Origin: Nemophila menziesii
Taxonomy: Eukaryota; Streptophyta; Magnoliopsida; Boraginales; Hydrophyllaceae
DNA: 64,000 bases
Direction: 5' to 3'
Assembly (NCBI GenBank): GCA_029959085.1
Contig: JARWIR010000008.1
Location: forward strand, 17,966,001-18,030,000
Below are positions 10,435 to 22,703 of this stretch, piece after piece. Both the position numbers and the translations under genes were made by a program. Below the pieces are notes generated by a model that did not search any database, was not told where the DNA came from, and was given only the letters and a program-made list of their open reading frames with translations. The first letter of the stretch is position 1; each line of letters begins with the position of its first letter.

Positions 10435-13045
10435 TGTGTGATAAAATAAAGTAGTAATATAAACGGAGTGACAACTCCGATTGTACAGATCGAAGACAAG
10501 TAAAAGTGCTAAGTAGATCTATCCACTTCCCCAGTGATTAATTACGATTAATGGTATTTATTCTAGTGTAAATGTATGAAGTTTGTACTCTAAAAAAATA
10601 GTAAAGAATGTAAACTGAAGAATGTTTGTTTGGTTTTCAATTTGATTAACAAATAAAGACAAACTAAATGCAAATACGATAAAGATAGGAATGAGATTAA
10701 ACTATAAAATGAAAATAGATAACAAGTAAATGTAATAATGCATAAAATATAAGAGATGGTTGAGTGAGGAAATTTCTAGTAATAAGTTGTGCCGCTAATT
10801 AACCTTGTTATTGATAAGAGCGAGTGGCTATGTTCACATTATTCAGGATTCAAATGCACTGTAAGTCCCCGCCTGGGTTATCTTAGAGCCCAACCTTACA
10901 GACTCGCCGGCTATCCAATGAATTCAAGTTCCTGACCATATTGACTACCTAGCGTGCAAGGACCAACCAGTTCAAGGCACTAGACGCTTATGTACTAGTT
11001 CTATAATTAGGCCACCCATTAAGATGTTAGATTAATTACGACAACTTCTTGTGTTGGCCTAACGTCTTTTTAATCTTGTTTTAATATTTGCCAAATCGTG
11101 TTTCAAATATCCCCAAAATAGTGCATTATACTTGTCCTAACTATATACCTTTTCTCAATGAATTTAACATTATTTTTCAAGGTTTATTTAGTATCCGGGC
11201 CGGCATACTGCTCGTAGGATCGACATACTGGCGGAAAGAGTCGTTGCCCAATGGTCACATGCCACGTTGGATCTTCACGCTGACTAGAGGACAAACCGGA
11301 CCGGCATATACCAGCCAGAGGCAGAATGTTGCCTATATAATAAAGCTCTTTTTCATTCATTCATGCACCTCTTACCAATCCAATTCTAATCATTCTTATA
11401 CATCAACTAGAGGTCTCAAGCTATCAAAGTATCAATCCAAGCTTTATCAATCAACTTTTCATATCTACTCAATCAAGGAGTTAATCCAAGAAGCTTAAAA
11501 GTTCTAATCTCAAGAGAAGTTTAAAGCTTAGAGTTATATCCTCTCTTTAGGAGTTCTTAGCAAAGTTGTATCAACCATTCAAACACTTGTTTTTATCCTC
11601 TTAGATATTTTCTTTGTAATAGATAGATTAAGAGAGAGTGTGAGTATAGGGAGTATACTCGGTTTCCTTGTGTTGCAATAGCACAAGAGTTTGCTTCGTG
11701 GTATCAAAGTGGTTGTAAGGGTTATTGTGTTCTCGACCCGGTTAAGAGAGACACGAGAGCTTAGTGAAAAGCTTGAAATCCTAAGGAGTCTTACTTAGGT
11801 AGTGATGTAGGGATAACCGAACCACTATACATCGTTGTGTACTTTCTATGCCTTATCTCTTTACTTATCATTTATTGATTGCTCGTATTTCTATTTATAT
11901 CAAACCTAGTTATCCTAATGCGTGATCCCATAGTCTTTGTTATATATTGACTTAGAAGTTATTCTTTAAACTTATAATTGTCCAAAAGATTTTTAAATTA
12001 GGCATTAATCTTATTAGTAATCCTATTCACCCCCCCTCTAGGACTTTCATCTTGCTACTTGGACAGAGCACATGAGCAATTATAAAAAATAGACAAAAAA
12101 TGGAATAATAACATAAAAATCAACTCAATTAAATATCCAATTGATATCCCAAATACAATAACTTAATCAAAAATCTAAACACAAAATCTTACAATAGCAT
12201 CCTCAAGCAATTAAAGTTTAGCTCATACTAATGGAAAAGCTAAGTAGAGACAAAATAATAAAACTAAGAACATAATCATGTTAAAAGATAATAATAAATA
12301 GGATTTACTGTTGATGGCAAAAGGAAATGATGATTAGTTGAGGTAGAATAGTTGGGTTCATAAAAAAAACCTTGTTCTTTCTCTCCTTTCTCTTCTGTCG
12401 CTTTCCCCCTTTCTGAACTGCTTCTCCTCTTGGATAAAGATAAGATAATTCCACAGATAATGATATGGGGCTAGAAAATTAGCTTATATATCTTTTATAT
12501 GTTTGGGCCCCTTTAGGTTTGGGAAATTAGGTTAGGAGAGGACCCAAACCGTTTTACTTAACAAGATTTCTAGTTCGAACCACGGTGGATGCAACTGGCA
12601 TAACTTCTTCATCTTGACTATGAATTGACTTTCGTCACTTGAGAAACGGCCTTGAACTCAAGCTCTTTTTAAATAAAAATGAATTAGATACATAACTCTC
12701 ACCAACAAGTCATAGTGACTGAAACACTAAGGTGTAAGATTTCTCTGGTAAACGCTTCAACTTCCCAAAGTGGCTCTAAGCTTAGTTTCCGCTTTGACTT
12801 GGGGTTTCTCTTGACTCTTTGAATTCTTATCCTCATCTTGGACCCTTGTATTAAGAATGTACCTAAAATCCATAGATTTCACACACAATTAAGGAGCAAA
12901 AGCTATATAAACAGTAATATATCCAAAACAAAGAGTAAAAGTGCAATATAGCAAATAATAGGGAAAAATGACTAACTTAGGCCTAATAAAATCCCAAAAT
13001 AATGTCTCATGGATGGATTTATCCATCACAAAAATAGAGACATCA
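10435..13045 (-). mobile_element. Athila-like 3' LTR, minus strand, with nested solo LTR
   Basis: On the minus strand it starts at 13045 with TGATGTCTC, preceded by a GTTGGGGCTCT polypurine-like tract, and ends TTTTATCACACA at 10435. Removing the nested 998-bp solo LTR and one 5-bp duplication leaves about 1.6 kb, close to the 1.56 kb of the Athila-D LTR. A TATATAAGC box lies at 12490-12482. The 5-mer CCTAG precedes it on the left. The other LTR of this element was not identified. Confidence 0.75.
11052..12049 (+). mobile_element. Solo Copia LTR with perfect target duplication
   Basis: It begins TGTTGGCC and ends CTAGGACTTTCA, the same termini (TGTTGGC ... CTAGGACTTTCA) as the Copia-E LTRs at 53582 and 59049 read on their own strand. 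The central segments have diverged and this copy is shorter (998 against about 1370-1390 bp). TCTTG flanks both ends (11047-11051 and 12050-12054). A TATA-like CTATATAATA lies near 11333. No internal sequence is present, so it is a solo LTR left by unequal recombination. Confidence 0.9.
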
Positions 13046-14245
13046 AGAGCCCCAACACAAAGGTTTGTCGTCCTGACCAAATAATATTGAAAAGAAAAGG
13101 AGTTTAGAAAGATCTAAGTCAAATACGCCAAAGAAGAGAGAAAGAGTAGAAAACATAATGAATGACACTAAAAAAATATTAACAAGTCTCATATAGCATA
13201 AATTTACAAACTAAATCAAGTATACACTTATCAAATAAATAATCTACACATGTTAATTTCAAGATCCGATTAGAGTTGCAATTCACGAAAATAGGTCATT
13301 TCTTAGTTCACAATGGTGGCTATAGGGTGTTCATCGATCCTCATATAGTTTTTAAGGTCCATCCAACTACTCACTATTGATGTGAAAGTTTCTAATTTGT
13401 ATAGTCAATAATTCTATGCTCTTTACGGTTGTAATGTAGGCTTAGGGTAGGTGTGATACGTATATATGGATAATTTAGAGTGAGCTTTTGGCTCTTTCCT
13501 CATTAGCCATCAACTAATCTACCCAGAGCTTGTGTTTTCACTCATCCCAATTGATGTTCTCACTCATCCAAATTGATGCACTTAATCGTATCCCCAATAA
13601 TTCAAATGAAACCTATTTATGTTCACCTAAAGAATTCCTGCTTTGTCGGTCCAAAATGTATGTATATTTTTCTTTTGCAAGTGGAAAGGACTCTCTTTTG
13701 ATGTGAGAAGTCATGCGCCCATATTTCTTTTAGATTTTCACTATATATATATATATTTTTCTCATCTTTTTAAAATATTTTTCTTTTCCTTTTTACCCCG
13801 GAAAAGGATTTCAATATATATAACAAGAGATCTAAAAGCTCAATTACAAACGCAAACCCACCCAATAATGTTTCCCACAAAACCACCACCCAAAAATCAA
13901 GGTCTAGACGACGAATTCAAAGCATCACGTTCGAGTGCGGGTCATATGCTAAAGTCCTAAAATTCTAAAGGATAAGGCTTAGAAAGTGGCTATATAAAAA
14001 GGCTTAGAAAGGCAAAGTGGGGGTTGGGACAAATAATATAAAAATTATAATAGACATCAGGCTAAAAGGCACAAAGGTCCAAACAAATATTTGGCTTAAT
14101 CATGTCATATCCTATACAAATTATTCACTTCCTCACTTCTATCATGTTCATCAAATGGGTTATACGTTATTTTAGAACTCACGTTCTACACACCACCCGT
14201 GATTCCTAAGATCAAACATATTTCCACCGCATTGCTCACTAATCG
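13046..14245 (-). mobile_element. 3' untranslated part of the minus-strand Athila-like element
   Basis: Read on the minus strand this matches the 3' region of Athila-D at 61.8-62.8 kb: the AGAGCCAAAAGCTCACT string, the CACCCTATAGCCA segment, the purine-rich stretch after a CCGGG-containing motif, and the ATCCTTTAGA ... ATGACCCGCAC block all recur in the same order. It contains no credible gene. LINE-A interrupts it on the right. Confidence 0.65.
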
Positions 14246-14491
14246 TTTTTTTATCAGCAAACCAAAATCATTATTAAATGAGGCACAAACTACCCAATAT
14301 CTTTTACACCTTGATAAGCCCAATAGCTAAGTCTAAGTCTACACAACTATTACAAACTCAAATCAGGAAACATTTGGGCTATCTATTACAAATATCATCA
14401 ACTAATTTAATCGACATATTAAATTTAAAATTCCTTCTTTATATCTTCACAACTGAAAAAGAGAGAATGCGATTAACAATTCTCTCTTCAT

Positions 14492-17400
14492 TCATCTCTC
14501 CCCTTTTGTGGTCCCTGCTAATTCTTTCACCCCACACAAAGTAAATGTAAGAGGTAATAAACACACTTGTGATGAGGATAATTTCAGAATTTGGGCAAGG
14601 TTGAAAACAATTTCAATCAAATTCATAGTTGAACTAGGAAAATTGTTGATTTTACAAACCTTCAAGATGCCGGTAAGAATATTCATGGAGAATGAGCAAT
14701 TTGTGAAGATGTGATCATTATCTTTATTACTTTGATTAAATAGGACACAAACAGAGCTACAATTAGCACCCCACTCAATGATTCTGTCTCTCGTAGGTAA
14801 TTTGTTCTGAGTTGCAAGCCAAGCGATGAACGAGCATCTCGAAACACATATTTTAGCCCACACAACCTTGTTCCATGAGAGTTCTTCTTTAGCTTCAATA
14901 TTTTTTATGAGCGTTGGACGAAAAGAAAATTTCTTCTTGTAGCTCTCACTCCAAAACATCTTGTCAATCCAATAGATAAAGAAACTAATTGCAGCTAAGG
15001 CAAGATTTTATATATACATGGAGGAGGTCTCCATCTCCCTTTACCATAGCAGTCAGCTACAATTTTATTTCAACCGGAATTGTACTCATCAATATCAATA
15101 TTGAGAATTTCTTGAACACTCTGTCTATTTAAACATTTGTCCCAAAGAATGAAAGTGTTTATCCCATTACTGACCTCATGATGAATTTACTAGCAAATCC
15201 TCTGATTTTGAGAATTTGCTTCCAAATCCAAGAATGATGTTGCTTAGGATTGAGGCTCTATAAATATTTGTTTTTGATTATATTTGTCTTTATCCACTTG
15301 CTTAAAAGGTCTTGACTCTGAGAATAAAATCTTCTGAAAGTAAATAATAGACAAACTTTGTTATTATTCTCAAAGTTAGGAATATTTAAACCTCCTACAT
15401 TTTTTTTTGATGTATGGGTGTCCGGGCAAGCTTACGCGCACCACGACTATTCCCATAGGAAATATACACGCCTCCTCATACATACTCCCATTTAATCAGA
15501 ACTAGGTTACTCGAACCTTGCACCTCTTGCTTACCCCCTTTAAGGGCTCTAAAAATAACAAGGCTGAGGGGGTTCGAACCCTGTACCTCCTAGTTGAGAG
15601 ACAGGGTCCTGGCCATTGAGCTAGTCCCAATGGTTAAACCTCTTCCTCCTACATTCTTGCTATTACATACTATTTCCCATGAAAATCTAGCACCCTGTGC
15701 TCCCTCAAGATTACCCTTCCACAAAAATCTTGACATTTTATGATTGAGCTTATAAATAACTTGTTTTGGAAGCAATAAAAGTCTACACCACAATATTATT
15801 TTACTGATTAATACTACTCTAATCAGTTAAACCTTGCCAGCAAAAGATAACAGTATTGAACCTCATTCTCTAATACAATTGCAAATATTCTTAACCAGTA
15901 AATTTCCATCTTCTGCACTCATATTTCTTGATTTCAAAGGCACTCCCAAGTATCTAACTGGCAAATACTTCAACTTAATATTGAGTGTATTGGATATAAG
16001 CAATTTAGTGTGACCTTCAATACCTCCAAAATACAACTCACTCTTTTGAAAATTTACGTGAAGTCCATAGATTCTTGTAAAAAGATCCAATGCCTCCTTA
16101 ACCACTTTAGCCGAATGAACATCTGCCTTCATAAATATGAGTAAGTCATCAGCAAAGATAATATGGTTCAATTCCAAATCTCTACATTTAGGATGAAAGC
16201 CAATTCTATTCTCCTTAGCAACATGAGCAAACAAACTAGAAAAAACCTCCATACAAATAACAAACAAATAGGGAGAGAGAGGATCTCCCTGCCCGAGACC
16301 TCTCTTCCCCTTAAAATATCCACAAGCTTCACCATTGATACAAATAGAGTAGTAAGGTGAGCAAACACACATTTCAATCCAGTTAACAAACTTTTCTGGG
16401 AAGCCAAAAGCATGAAGTGTAGTAATAAGGAACTTCCAATTAACACTATCATAGGATTTTTTAAGATCAAAATTAATTGTTCAACTAGGAGTAGCATTTT
16501 TCTTTTCATAACCAAGTACTAATTCCTAAGCAACAAGAATATTATCACTAGTACATCATCTTCCTCCTACATAGACAACCTGATTAAGAGATATGATATA
16601 CTCAAGTACTTTCTTCAGCCTATTTGCAATTACTCTTAATAAAGTTTTATAGGTTGTATTGACACAAGAGATAGGCCTGAATTTTTTAACACTAGAAGCA
16701 TTCTTCTCTTTGGGAATCAATACTATATTAGTGGAATTCACTTGACTTAACAGTTCTTATGAGTTGAGGCATTGCCTAATTGCCATAAAAAAGTCATTCT
16801 CTATTACATTCCACGCTGACTTGTAGAAACAGGATTTAAATCCATCACGACCTGGACATTTATTCTCACCAATAGAGAATAGAGCAACTTTTATATCTTC
16901 ATTAGTTATAGTAGATGTGAGAGCAACTTTTTGATCCTCAGTAATAAAAGTATGTACTAACTTCTTAATAGTAGAGATAGAACATCTCTTGATTCTCATC
17001 TTTAGATCCAAGTAGAACATTTAATAAGACACAAACTCCTGCTTAATCATATCAGGATCAATAATTACCACTCTTGCATCATAAATTAGAGTATAAACAT
17101 GATTTCTAGACAATCTTCCTTTACTCATCTTGTAATAATTAGATGTACTACAATCATAATCATTAATAAACATGGTTCTTGATTTTTGTTTCATGACCTT
17201 ATGTTGAATCAAAGTAGCTTCTTCCAATCTTTTAACAAGAATTTTTTCTTCTGAAATGATAGTAGGGTCAGCGGAATCACCCATAATTTTCACTTGAGTA
17301 ATTTCCAGCTGCCTATTGATATTGTTAATATTGTTAGAATTTCTTCTAAAATATTTGTTATTAAATTTATTTAGAGCAACTTTGACCTCTTTTTGTTTCA

Positions 17401-18231
17401 TACATACTTGAAACATGAAATTTCCTTGAACATTAATACTCCAGGCTTGCTTGACTAAATCCATATATTCATTATGAGTAGTCCAAATATTGAAAAACCT
17501 GAAAACACAAGGGTTAGATTTCTTCTCAAGACCAACTTTAAGTTTGATAGCATAGTGGTCAGAAGTGGATGGATGAATGATAATAACATTAGATATGATA
17601 CTATCAATTCATTTATTATTAATAGCAATCTATCAATCTTGCTAGCTCTCAACTGTCCTGAATCGTTTTTGTTTGTACAGGTATAAAATTGACCTGCATA
17701 TTGATGCTCATAAAGATTTACATCATCTATACACTCATCAAACTCTGTGGCGCTATTAGCCAAGGTATCACAATTAAGTCTATCATCTACACATAAGATA
17801 TCATTATAATCCCCCATGAAACAAATTCTATGATCCTTAAAATCATTGCTCGGTTTGATCATATCTCTCAATTAACCTTTCATTTCATCTTCATCATTAC
17901 TAGCATAAGTGCAACCCACAAATAAAGTGAGATTCATTTTAGATATATAAACTTCAACAAACAATAATTGAGCTGGCTCAAACACAAGCTTCATATCAAC
18001 AAAGTTTTTATCCCACATTACCCAAATTCTTCCCGACTCATGAGTATTATAGTTGTGCAACACTTCAAGGTGAGAGAAGTGAGCATTTATTATTGTTGGA
18101 CTCTTTTCAACCTTAACTTTAGTTTCTAACATCCTAATGAGGTTAACATTATTACTAATAAGAAATTCTTTGACATCTAACTGTCTAAGGAGATTATTGA
18201 ATCCCCTAACATTCCATGAGGCAATAATCAT
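14492..18231 (-). pseudogene. LINE-A ORF2 (endonuclease, RT, zf-RVT), decayed
   Basis: The frame opens at 18231 with IIASWNVRGFNN, the start of an APE-type endonuclease. GDYNDIL lies near 17800 and the catalytic SDH string near 17555 in a shifted frame. The reverse transcriptase follows: ENKCPGRDGF (~16860), FRPISCVNTTYKTL (~16680), GLGQGDPLSPYLFV (~16290) and the catalytic FADDLL (~16150). KMSRFLWKG lies at ~15730. The zf-RVT block occupies 14959-14492 (WNKVVWAKICVSRCSFIAWL). No RNase H is seen. At least six frameshifts or stops, plus a SINE at 15401-15633, disable it. Confidence 0.85.
15401..15633 (-). mobile_element. AU-type SINE inserted in LINE-A ORF2
   Basis: On the minus strand it reads from an A-box-like CTAGCTCAATGGCCAGG and a B-box-like GGTTCGAACC to the tail GCCCGGACACCCATACATCA followed by poly(A), the recognised 3' end of plant AU SINEs. 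It is 233 bp. The flanks share TTAAACCTC..CTCCTACAT, with six extra bases on the right-hand side, a typical long LINE-machinery target duplication. Pol III A and B boxes would allow internal transcription. Confidence 0.88.
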
Positions 18232-18239
18232 TAATTAGG

Positions 18240-19408
18240 AGGTCTAGTGACTTCTTTACCACAATTATCCTTAATAAATTTAAGCACATCACTATCAATT
18301 TCACTAGAATTCACCACCTGCAGTTTTTCGAATGAGTTAGAACATAAAACAAGTTAAAAGGACCATCCTTATTCTCATTTTTTCTGTTACTAACCATCTA
18401 CCATTTATCTTCATTAACTTTACTCTTACCCTTATCACTCTTTATAACCGGTTTTTTGGGTACCCAAACTTTTTGAATATTAGGACATGTACCTTCTATA
18501 CGACCTATTTTGTTACATTTTATACACACCATCGGTTTCTAGTCATACTCCACTTGTATTACTTAGAGTTCCTTTGCACCGATGTCAACATAAATATCAT
18601 TAAGTAACTCTTCCTTAGTGTTAATTTCAACACATACTCTGGCATATCCCAATCTAGATCTTGACTCTGTCATTGAAATCCATTTGCAGAAGGGTTCCAA
18701 TTCCACTAACAATATAGCTTAATCCTTGTTTAGTCCACATCGCCATCGGGATATTAACTAACTTTTCCCATATCGAATCTTTGAAACATCAATCCTCTCA
18801 AATTGTATCCCTACCTTCCATGGTCTGAGTTACAATGGTTTTCCATTAATATGCCACATATGTTTTAACGCTTTATTATAACGTTATTCATTCTCAAATT
18901 TGAAGATAAACGTTCCTTGATTGCTCAATTTTATGATAACCTTACCCAGCTTCGACCACCGAAATCGAACAAAATTCGCAGATCTATCCATAAATTGGCC
19001 AATCAAACAATTTTCCCACAGTTTAGCACACTCTTCAAGAACTTCCTAAGTAGGTCTTATGATTTTCCTACCTTCTTGCTTTGTTGGCTCATGATAATCG
19101 AGTTTTAGAGTCTGATTAACACTACTCTCAAACAACATTGACCATGGCTGAGCTTCTGTTTGTAGGTCATTCAGATCTACAACTTTATCTTCAATGTTTT
19201 TACGATCTAAGCTCACTAGCGGTCGAGGAGTAGCAAACTCTTCTTCGCAGCTCGAATCTCTATTCGATATATGAACATTAGTATTAACCAGAGTGAATTC
19301 ATTTAAAGCATCAAACTCTGGGGATAGGATTTGTTTCGTAATATCACGAAACTTTTTCCTACATTTTGGCACCGACTGAGAAGTGTTAATCAGAGTTGAG
19401 TTAATCAT
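18240..19408 (-). pseudogene. LINE-A ORF1 (DUF4283/zinc-knuckle type), decayed
   Basis: The first 120 codons from 19408 are open (start MINSTLINTSQSV). Frames then break up through the DUF4283-like part. Near 18530-18480 the CCHC knuckle can be read as C-x2-C-x4-R-x4-C (CIKCNKIGRIEGTC), with Arg where the zinc-binding His belongs. ORF1 proteins of plant L1 elements bind the element RNA. Multiple stops and the lost His make it non-functional. Confidence 0.7.
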
Positions 19409-19500
19409 TTTAGTTATAGAGAGTCAAACTGAAAGAAAAAAGGAAAAAAATAAAAAAGGAAAATGATGAAGAGATGAAGGAAAGCATGAGAGGTGAGTAA

Positions 19501-20011
19501 ATGAAGAGAGAGAATAAGTGGGTTAAAAATAAAGGTGGAAAGAGGTAAAACATAAGGTGTTAGATCCCATAAATTTTGGGATTAACACCAAGTTTGTTAA
19601 AAGAAAGGGAAAAAATTGAAAAAAAGTGGAAAAAGAGGTAAAAAAGGAAAGGAAAAAGGTGGAATAAAATTAAGGCTAGATGAATGGCTAGGGAGAAAAA
19701 TTATAAAAATTGACTCTTATATAAATCTTTTAAGCACACACAAAATAAGTTCATAAATATATTATTCATTGTCATTAACTCATTAACAAATAGCTTAAAA
19801 GATACATTCACTAGTAACTACCTAACCTTTACACTTATTGAAAGCAATTAAAAACACATAAAAGTGGGGATGGAAATAACAGGTTTCCACCCTTAATTCA
19901 AAGTTGAGCCGTGACATCCACGACTCAAAACAGCCTCTATAAAAATTAAAGACAAACAACTAAGATACAAATAGAGAAAGGGGTATATAATAGAAAAATA
20001 TACTCTCAAGG
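19501..20011 (-). mobile_element. Athila-like internal sequence right of LINE-A
   Basis: The stretch around 19860-19935, read on the minus strand, matches Athila-D near 61380-61470 (TTTGAGTCGTGG ... CACGACTCA-like dyad, then GGGTGG ... CATCCC and TTTTTATGTGTT). No gene is visible. Near 19560-19600 a small dyad ATCCCATAAATTTTGGGAT occurs. Confidence 0.55.
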
Positions 20012-21100
20012 CTAATGCCTCGTGTGATCACCATCCACGATGGGATACGGTGGATCCTTCGCGGTGCCGCGTCTTATTTGCTCCAGGAGTGTCATGATTG
20101 ACATTTGAATAGAATTTATTAGCGGCACATCATTGGAAATGATGGTTTTAGCTATTTCAATTTGCTTAAGTTTCACATTCATCTTCTCCTTCCAAGGAGA
20201 TCCCTTTGACTGTACTCCTCTTAAAATTTTCTTGATCCATTCATCATCCAAGATGGAACTCGACTTGATAAATTGTTTCTCTTTCTCCCCAATGTTTAAA
20301 TCTGCTTTGATCACTAGGCTAGTGATCAATGATGGGTATTTCAAGTTAATAAAACTATTTGGTTTGACTAAGAATCGTATTACCTCATCAAATATTACTT
20401 GTTCCATATCTACTTCTTCCTCTCTCATTACACAATCCAACATGATGGAGGATTATTGAAGTACATCCGCGACTCAAGCGTATATAAGGCCTGAGGGTGC
20501 AAGGAAATGGCACCAAATTTTTGCATCGGGTTAAAGGTACTTGTAAGGCCAAGATGTATTCAAGTTATTTTCATCATTACTTGATACCAACTCTTCATTG
20601 AACACCTTTTACTGTAATTGGTTCCAATCTAAAGTTTTGATTTTCTTCATAGTTTTTTTGATACTTGCATGGTCCCACCAATTTCCTCATCTTGAAATGG
20701 CTTCTAATGTCTTCAGTTGTGAAGGGACCAACTTACCCCGAATAGGAACCCTACCAATGCTATCTCAGCTAATGAGGCCAAGATAGAACTCTCTCACTAG
20801 TTCAATATTAAAACTCGAGTGCTCCATTATGAACGTCTTCCAACCTAATCTTCCTCCAACCTCAAGAAATCTCTTTTACTCTACGTTTTCTAAATTTTCA
20901 TGAAATTTCTGCTCGTGTGTGGGTGTCAAAGTAGGCATCAGATAAATTGAAATAGCTTCTAGGACCCTAGAAACACCTCTTTTGTTGGATGTAGGCGTCT
21001 TGTCTTTACGAGGCTGTGGAGTCTTCTTCTTCGGAATATCAGTCGCTTGTTGCACACTCGACTCCGCAACACCCGGTTTCTCTCTAGCCAAATGACTCAA
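20012..21100 (-). pseudogene. Putative plant transposon protein (Transposase_32-like) ORF, decayed
   Basis: The upstream open piece, 21100-20876, is basic (KKKTPQPRKDKTP). Broken frames follow with IELVREFYLGL and VPIRGKLVP. The open piece 20443-20012 contains EEVDMEQVIFDEVIRFL and LKYPSLITSLVIKADLNIG, the order of motifs of the family named putative plant transposon protein. The C-terminus is helical and charged. In plants such ORFs are accessory genes of LTR retrotransposons, of unknown function. Its strand and position fit a 3' ORF of the minus-strand Athila-like element. The family call is from memory of motif patterns, so it is moderate. Confidence 0.55.
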
Positions 21101-21150
21101 ATCACCATTTTCCTCTTTGCTTTACTCATATAAACCTCTAGTTGTTTCCT

Positions 21151-21954
21151 CTAGGGTTTTTTAGGATTAGAGTTTATGATTTAGGGTCTATGGTTTATGG
21201 TTTAGGGTTTAGGTTTTAGGATTTAGGGTTCAGAGCTAAGGGTTTATGATTTAGGGTTTAGGGTTTAGGGTTTGTGATTTAGGGTTTAGGGTTTGTGATT
21301 TAGGGTTTAGGGTTTATGATTTAGGGTTCAATGTTCAGTGTTCAGGGTTTAGGGTTTAGGATACATGGTTCAGGGTTCAAGGTTTATGATTTAGGCTTTA
21401 GGGTTTATCATTAGTGTTCAGAGTTTATCATTTAGGGTTCGTGGTTCTGGGTTTATCGTTTAGGGTCCAAGGTTTAGGGTTTATCATTTAGGGTTCAGGG
21501 TTTATCATTTAGGGTTCCGGGTTCATGGTTTATGGTTCATGGTATAGGGTTCAGGTTCATGATATAGGGTTTAGGGTTTAGGATTTATGCTTTATTAGGG
21601 TTTACAGTTTATGATTTAGGGTTTGGGGTTTATCATTTAGGGTTTAGGGTTTAGAGTTTAGGGTTTGGGGTTTAGGGTTTGGGGTTTATCATTTAGGGTT
21701 CAGGGTTTATGGTTTAGCATTTAGGGTTCAGAGTTCATGGTTCAGGGTTTAGGATTTATGGTTTATTGTTTATTGGGGTTTAAGGTTAATGCTTTAAGGT
21801 TCATGAGTCAGGGTTTATCATTTAGGATTTAAGGTTTACCATTTAGGATTCGAGGTTTACCATTTAGGGTTCAGGGTTTTGGTGTAGGGTTTTGGGTCTA
21901 GGGTTCAAGGTTTATCATTTAGGGTTCAGGGTTCAGGTGTCAAGGTTTATCATT
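21151..21954. repeat. Degenerate telomere-like array, left block
   Basis: About 800 bp built of variants of TTTAGGG, dominated by TTTAGGGTTCAGGG, TTTATCATTTAGGG and TTTATGATTTAGGG. A higher-order unit of about 20-21 bases (GGGTTTATCATTTAGGGTTC) recurs toward the right end. The perfect TTTAGGG register is lost, so it is an interstitial, satellite-like derivative and not a telomere. It ends where the Harbinger arm begins. Confidence 0.9.
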
Positions 21955-22703
21955 TGCACTTTGTTTGGATGGGAGGATTGGAAGGGATGGAAATGTAATA
22001 AAGGATTCTAATTATTTCTTCTTTTGTTTGGATTAAAAAATATTGAGAGGAAAGGTTAAGAAGGGATGCTGTAATATCTTTATATACACATATATCCCAT
22101 GCTTCCATATCGGTGGAATTGAGAAGGAATAGATTAGGCTGTAAAATAAAATTACTATATTACCCTTGATTATTTTACAATATAACTTATATACTCATTA
22201 TATATCAAAAAACCCTAGCCATCCCATTTACCCGATACATTACAACGCCTCTTACTCAGCTGCTCTACTTCAAAGATTCATCAATGTCAGTGAGACACTT
22301 ATTTTAAATCATTTTTACTGTGTTTGTAAGCAAATTATCTGATTTTATTTCTTATTTTTTTCAATTTTAAGTTTTTTTTTATATATATATATTATATATA
22401 TTTTGTAAATGTTAATACATATGTTTGATCTTTTGAAGCATCTTTTGAGTAAATGGGTGCATATTGTATGTATTGTCTTATGTTGATGATATAAGTTAGA
22501 AAAAGTTATAATTATGAAAAATAAATATGAAATCCATAAAAACATATAATTTTATTTTTATGTATAGCTAAATATAGTCTTTTAGTTAGAAATAACTGTA
22601 GTTGAAAAAGCTTTATAGTGTCTATAAACCTAAGCAGATTTTCTTTTACCTATATTAGAACTAATGTATATAGTGGTAAAATTTTGTTTGGTCTATTTAT
22701 ATA
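21955..22703 (+). mobile_element. Left arm of a PIF/Harbinger element
   Basis: Begins GCACTTTGTTTGGATGGGAG after the telomere-like block, followed by a second TTGTTTGGATTAAAAA subterminal motif at about 22023. The rest is AT-rich non-coding DNA up to the transposase start. The boundary is placed where the TTTAGGG pattern stops. No clean 3-bp TTA/TAA duplication could be verified because the right end is not certain. Confidence 0.5.

Larger units (their letters stand above)
14246..19500 (-). mobile_element. LINE-A, L1-type retrotransposon, decayed
   Basis: The 3' end is a short poly(T) on the plus strand at about 14246-14252. Reading leftward from about 19500 come a pyrimidine-rich 5' UTR, ORF1, then ORF2 with endonuclease, reverse transcriptase and zf-RVT parts in many frames. 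It sits within Athila-like sequence (13.0-14.2 and 19.6-21.1 kb). I could not confirm the target duplication. Confidence 0.8.

Noticed and set aside
11088..11498. 136-codon frame inside the solo Copia LTR
   Set aside because: Lies wholly inside an LTR defined by termini and target duplication.
13643..13960. 105-codon frame in the Athila-like 3' region
   Set aside because: The region matches, on the other strand, the non-coding 3' part of Athila-D; composition is low-complexity.
21151..21954. True telomere or chromosome end
   Set aside because: The array is degenerate, and the sequence continues with transposons on both sides.
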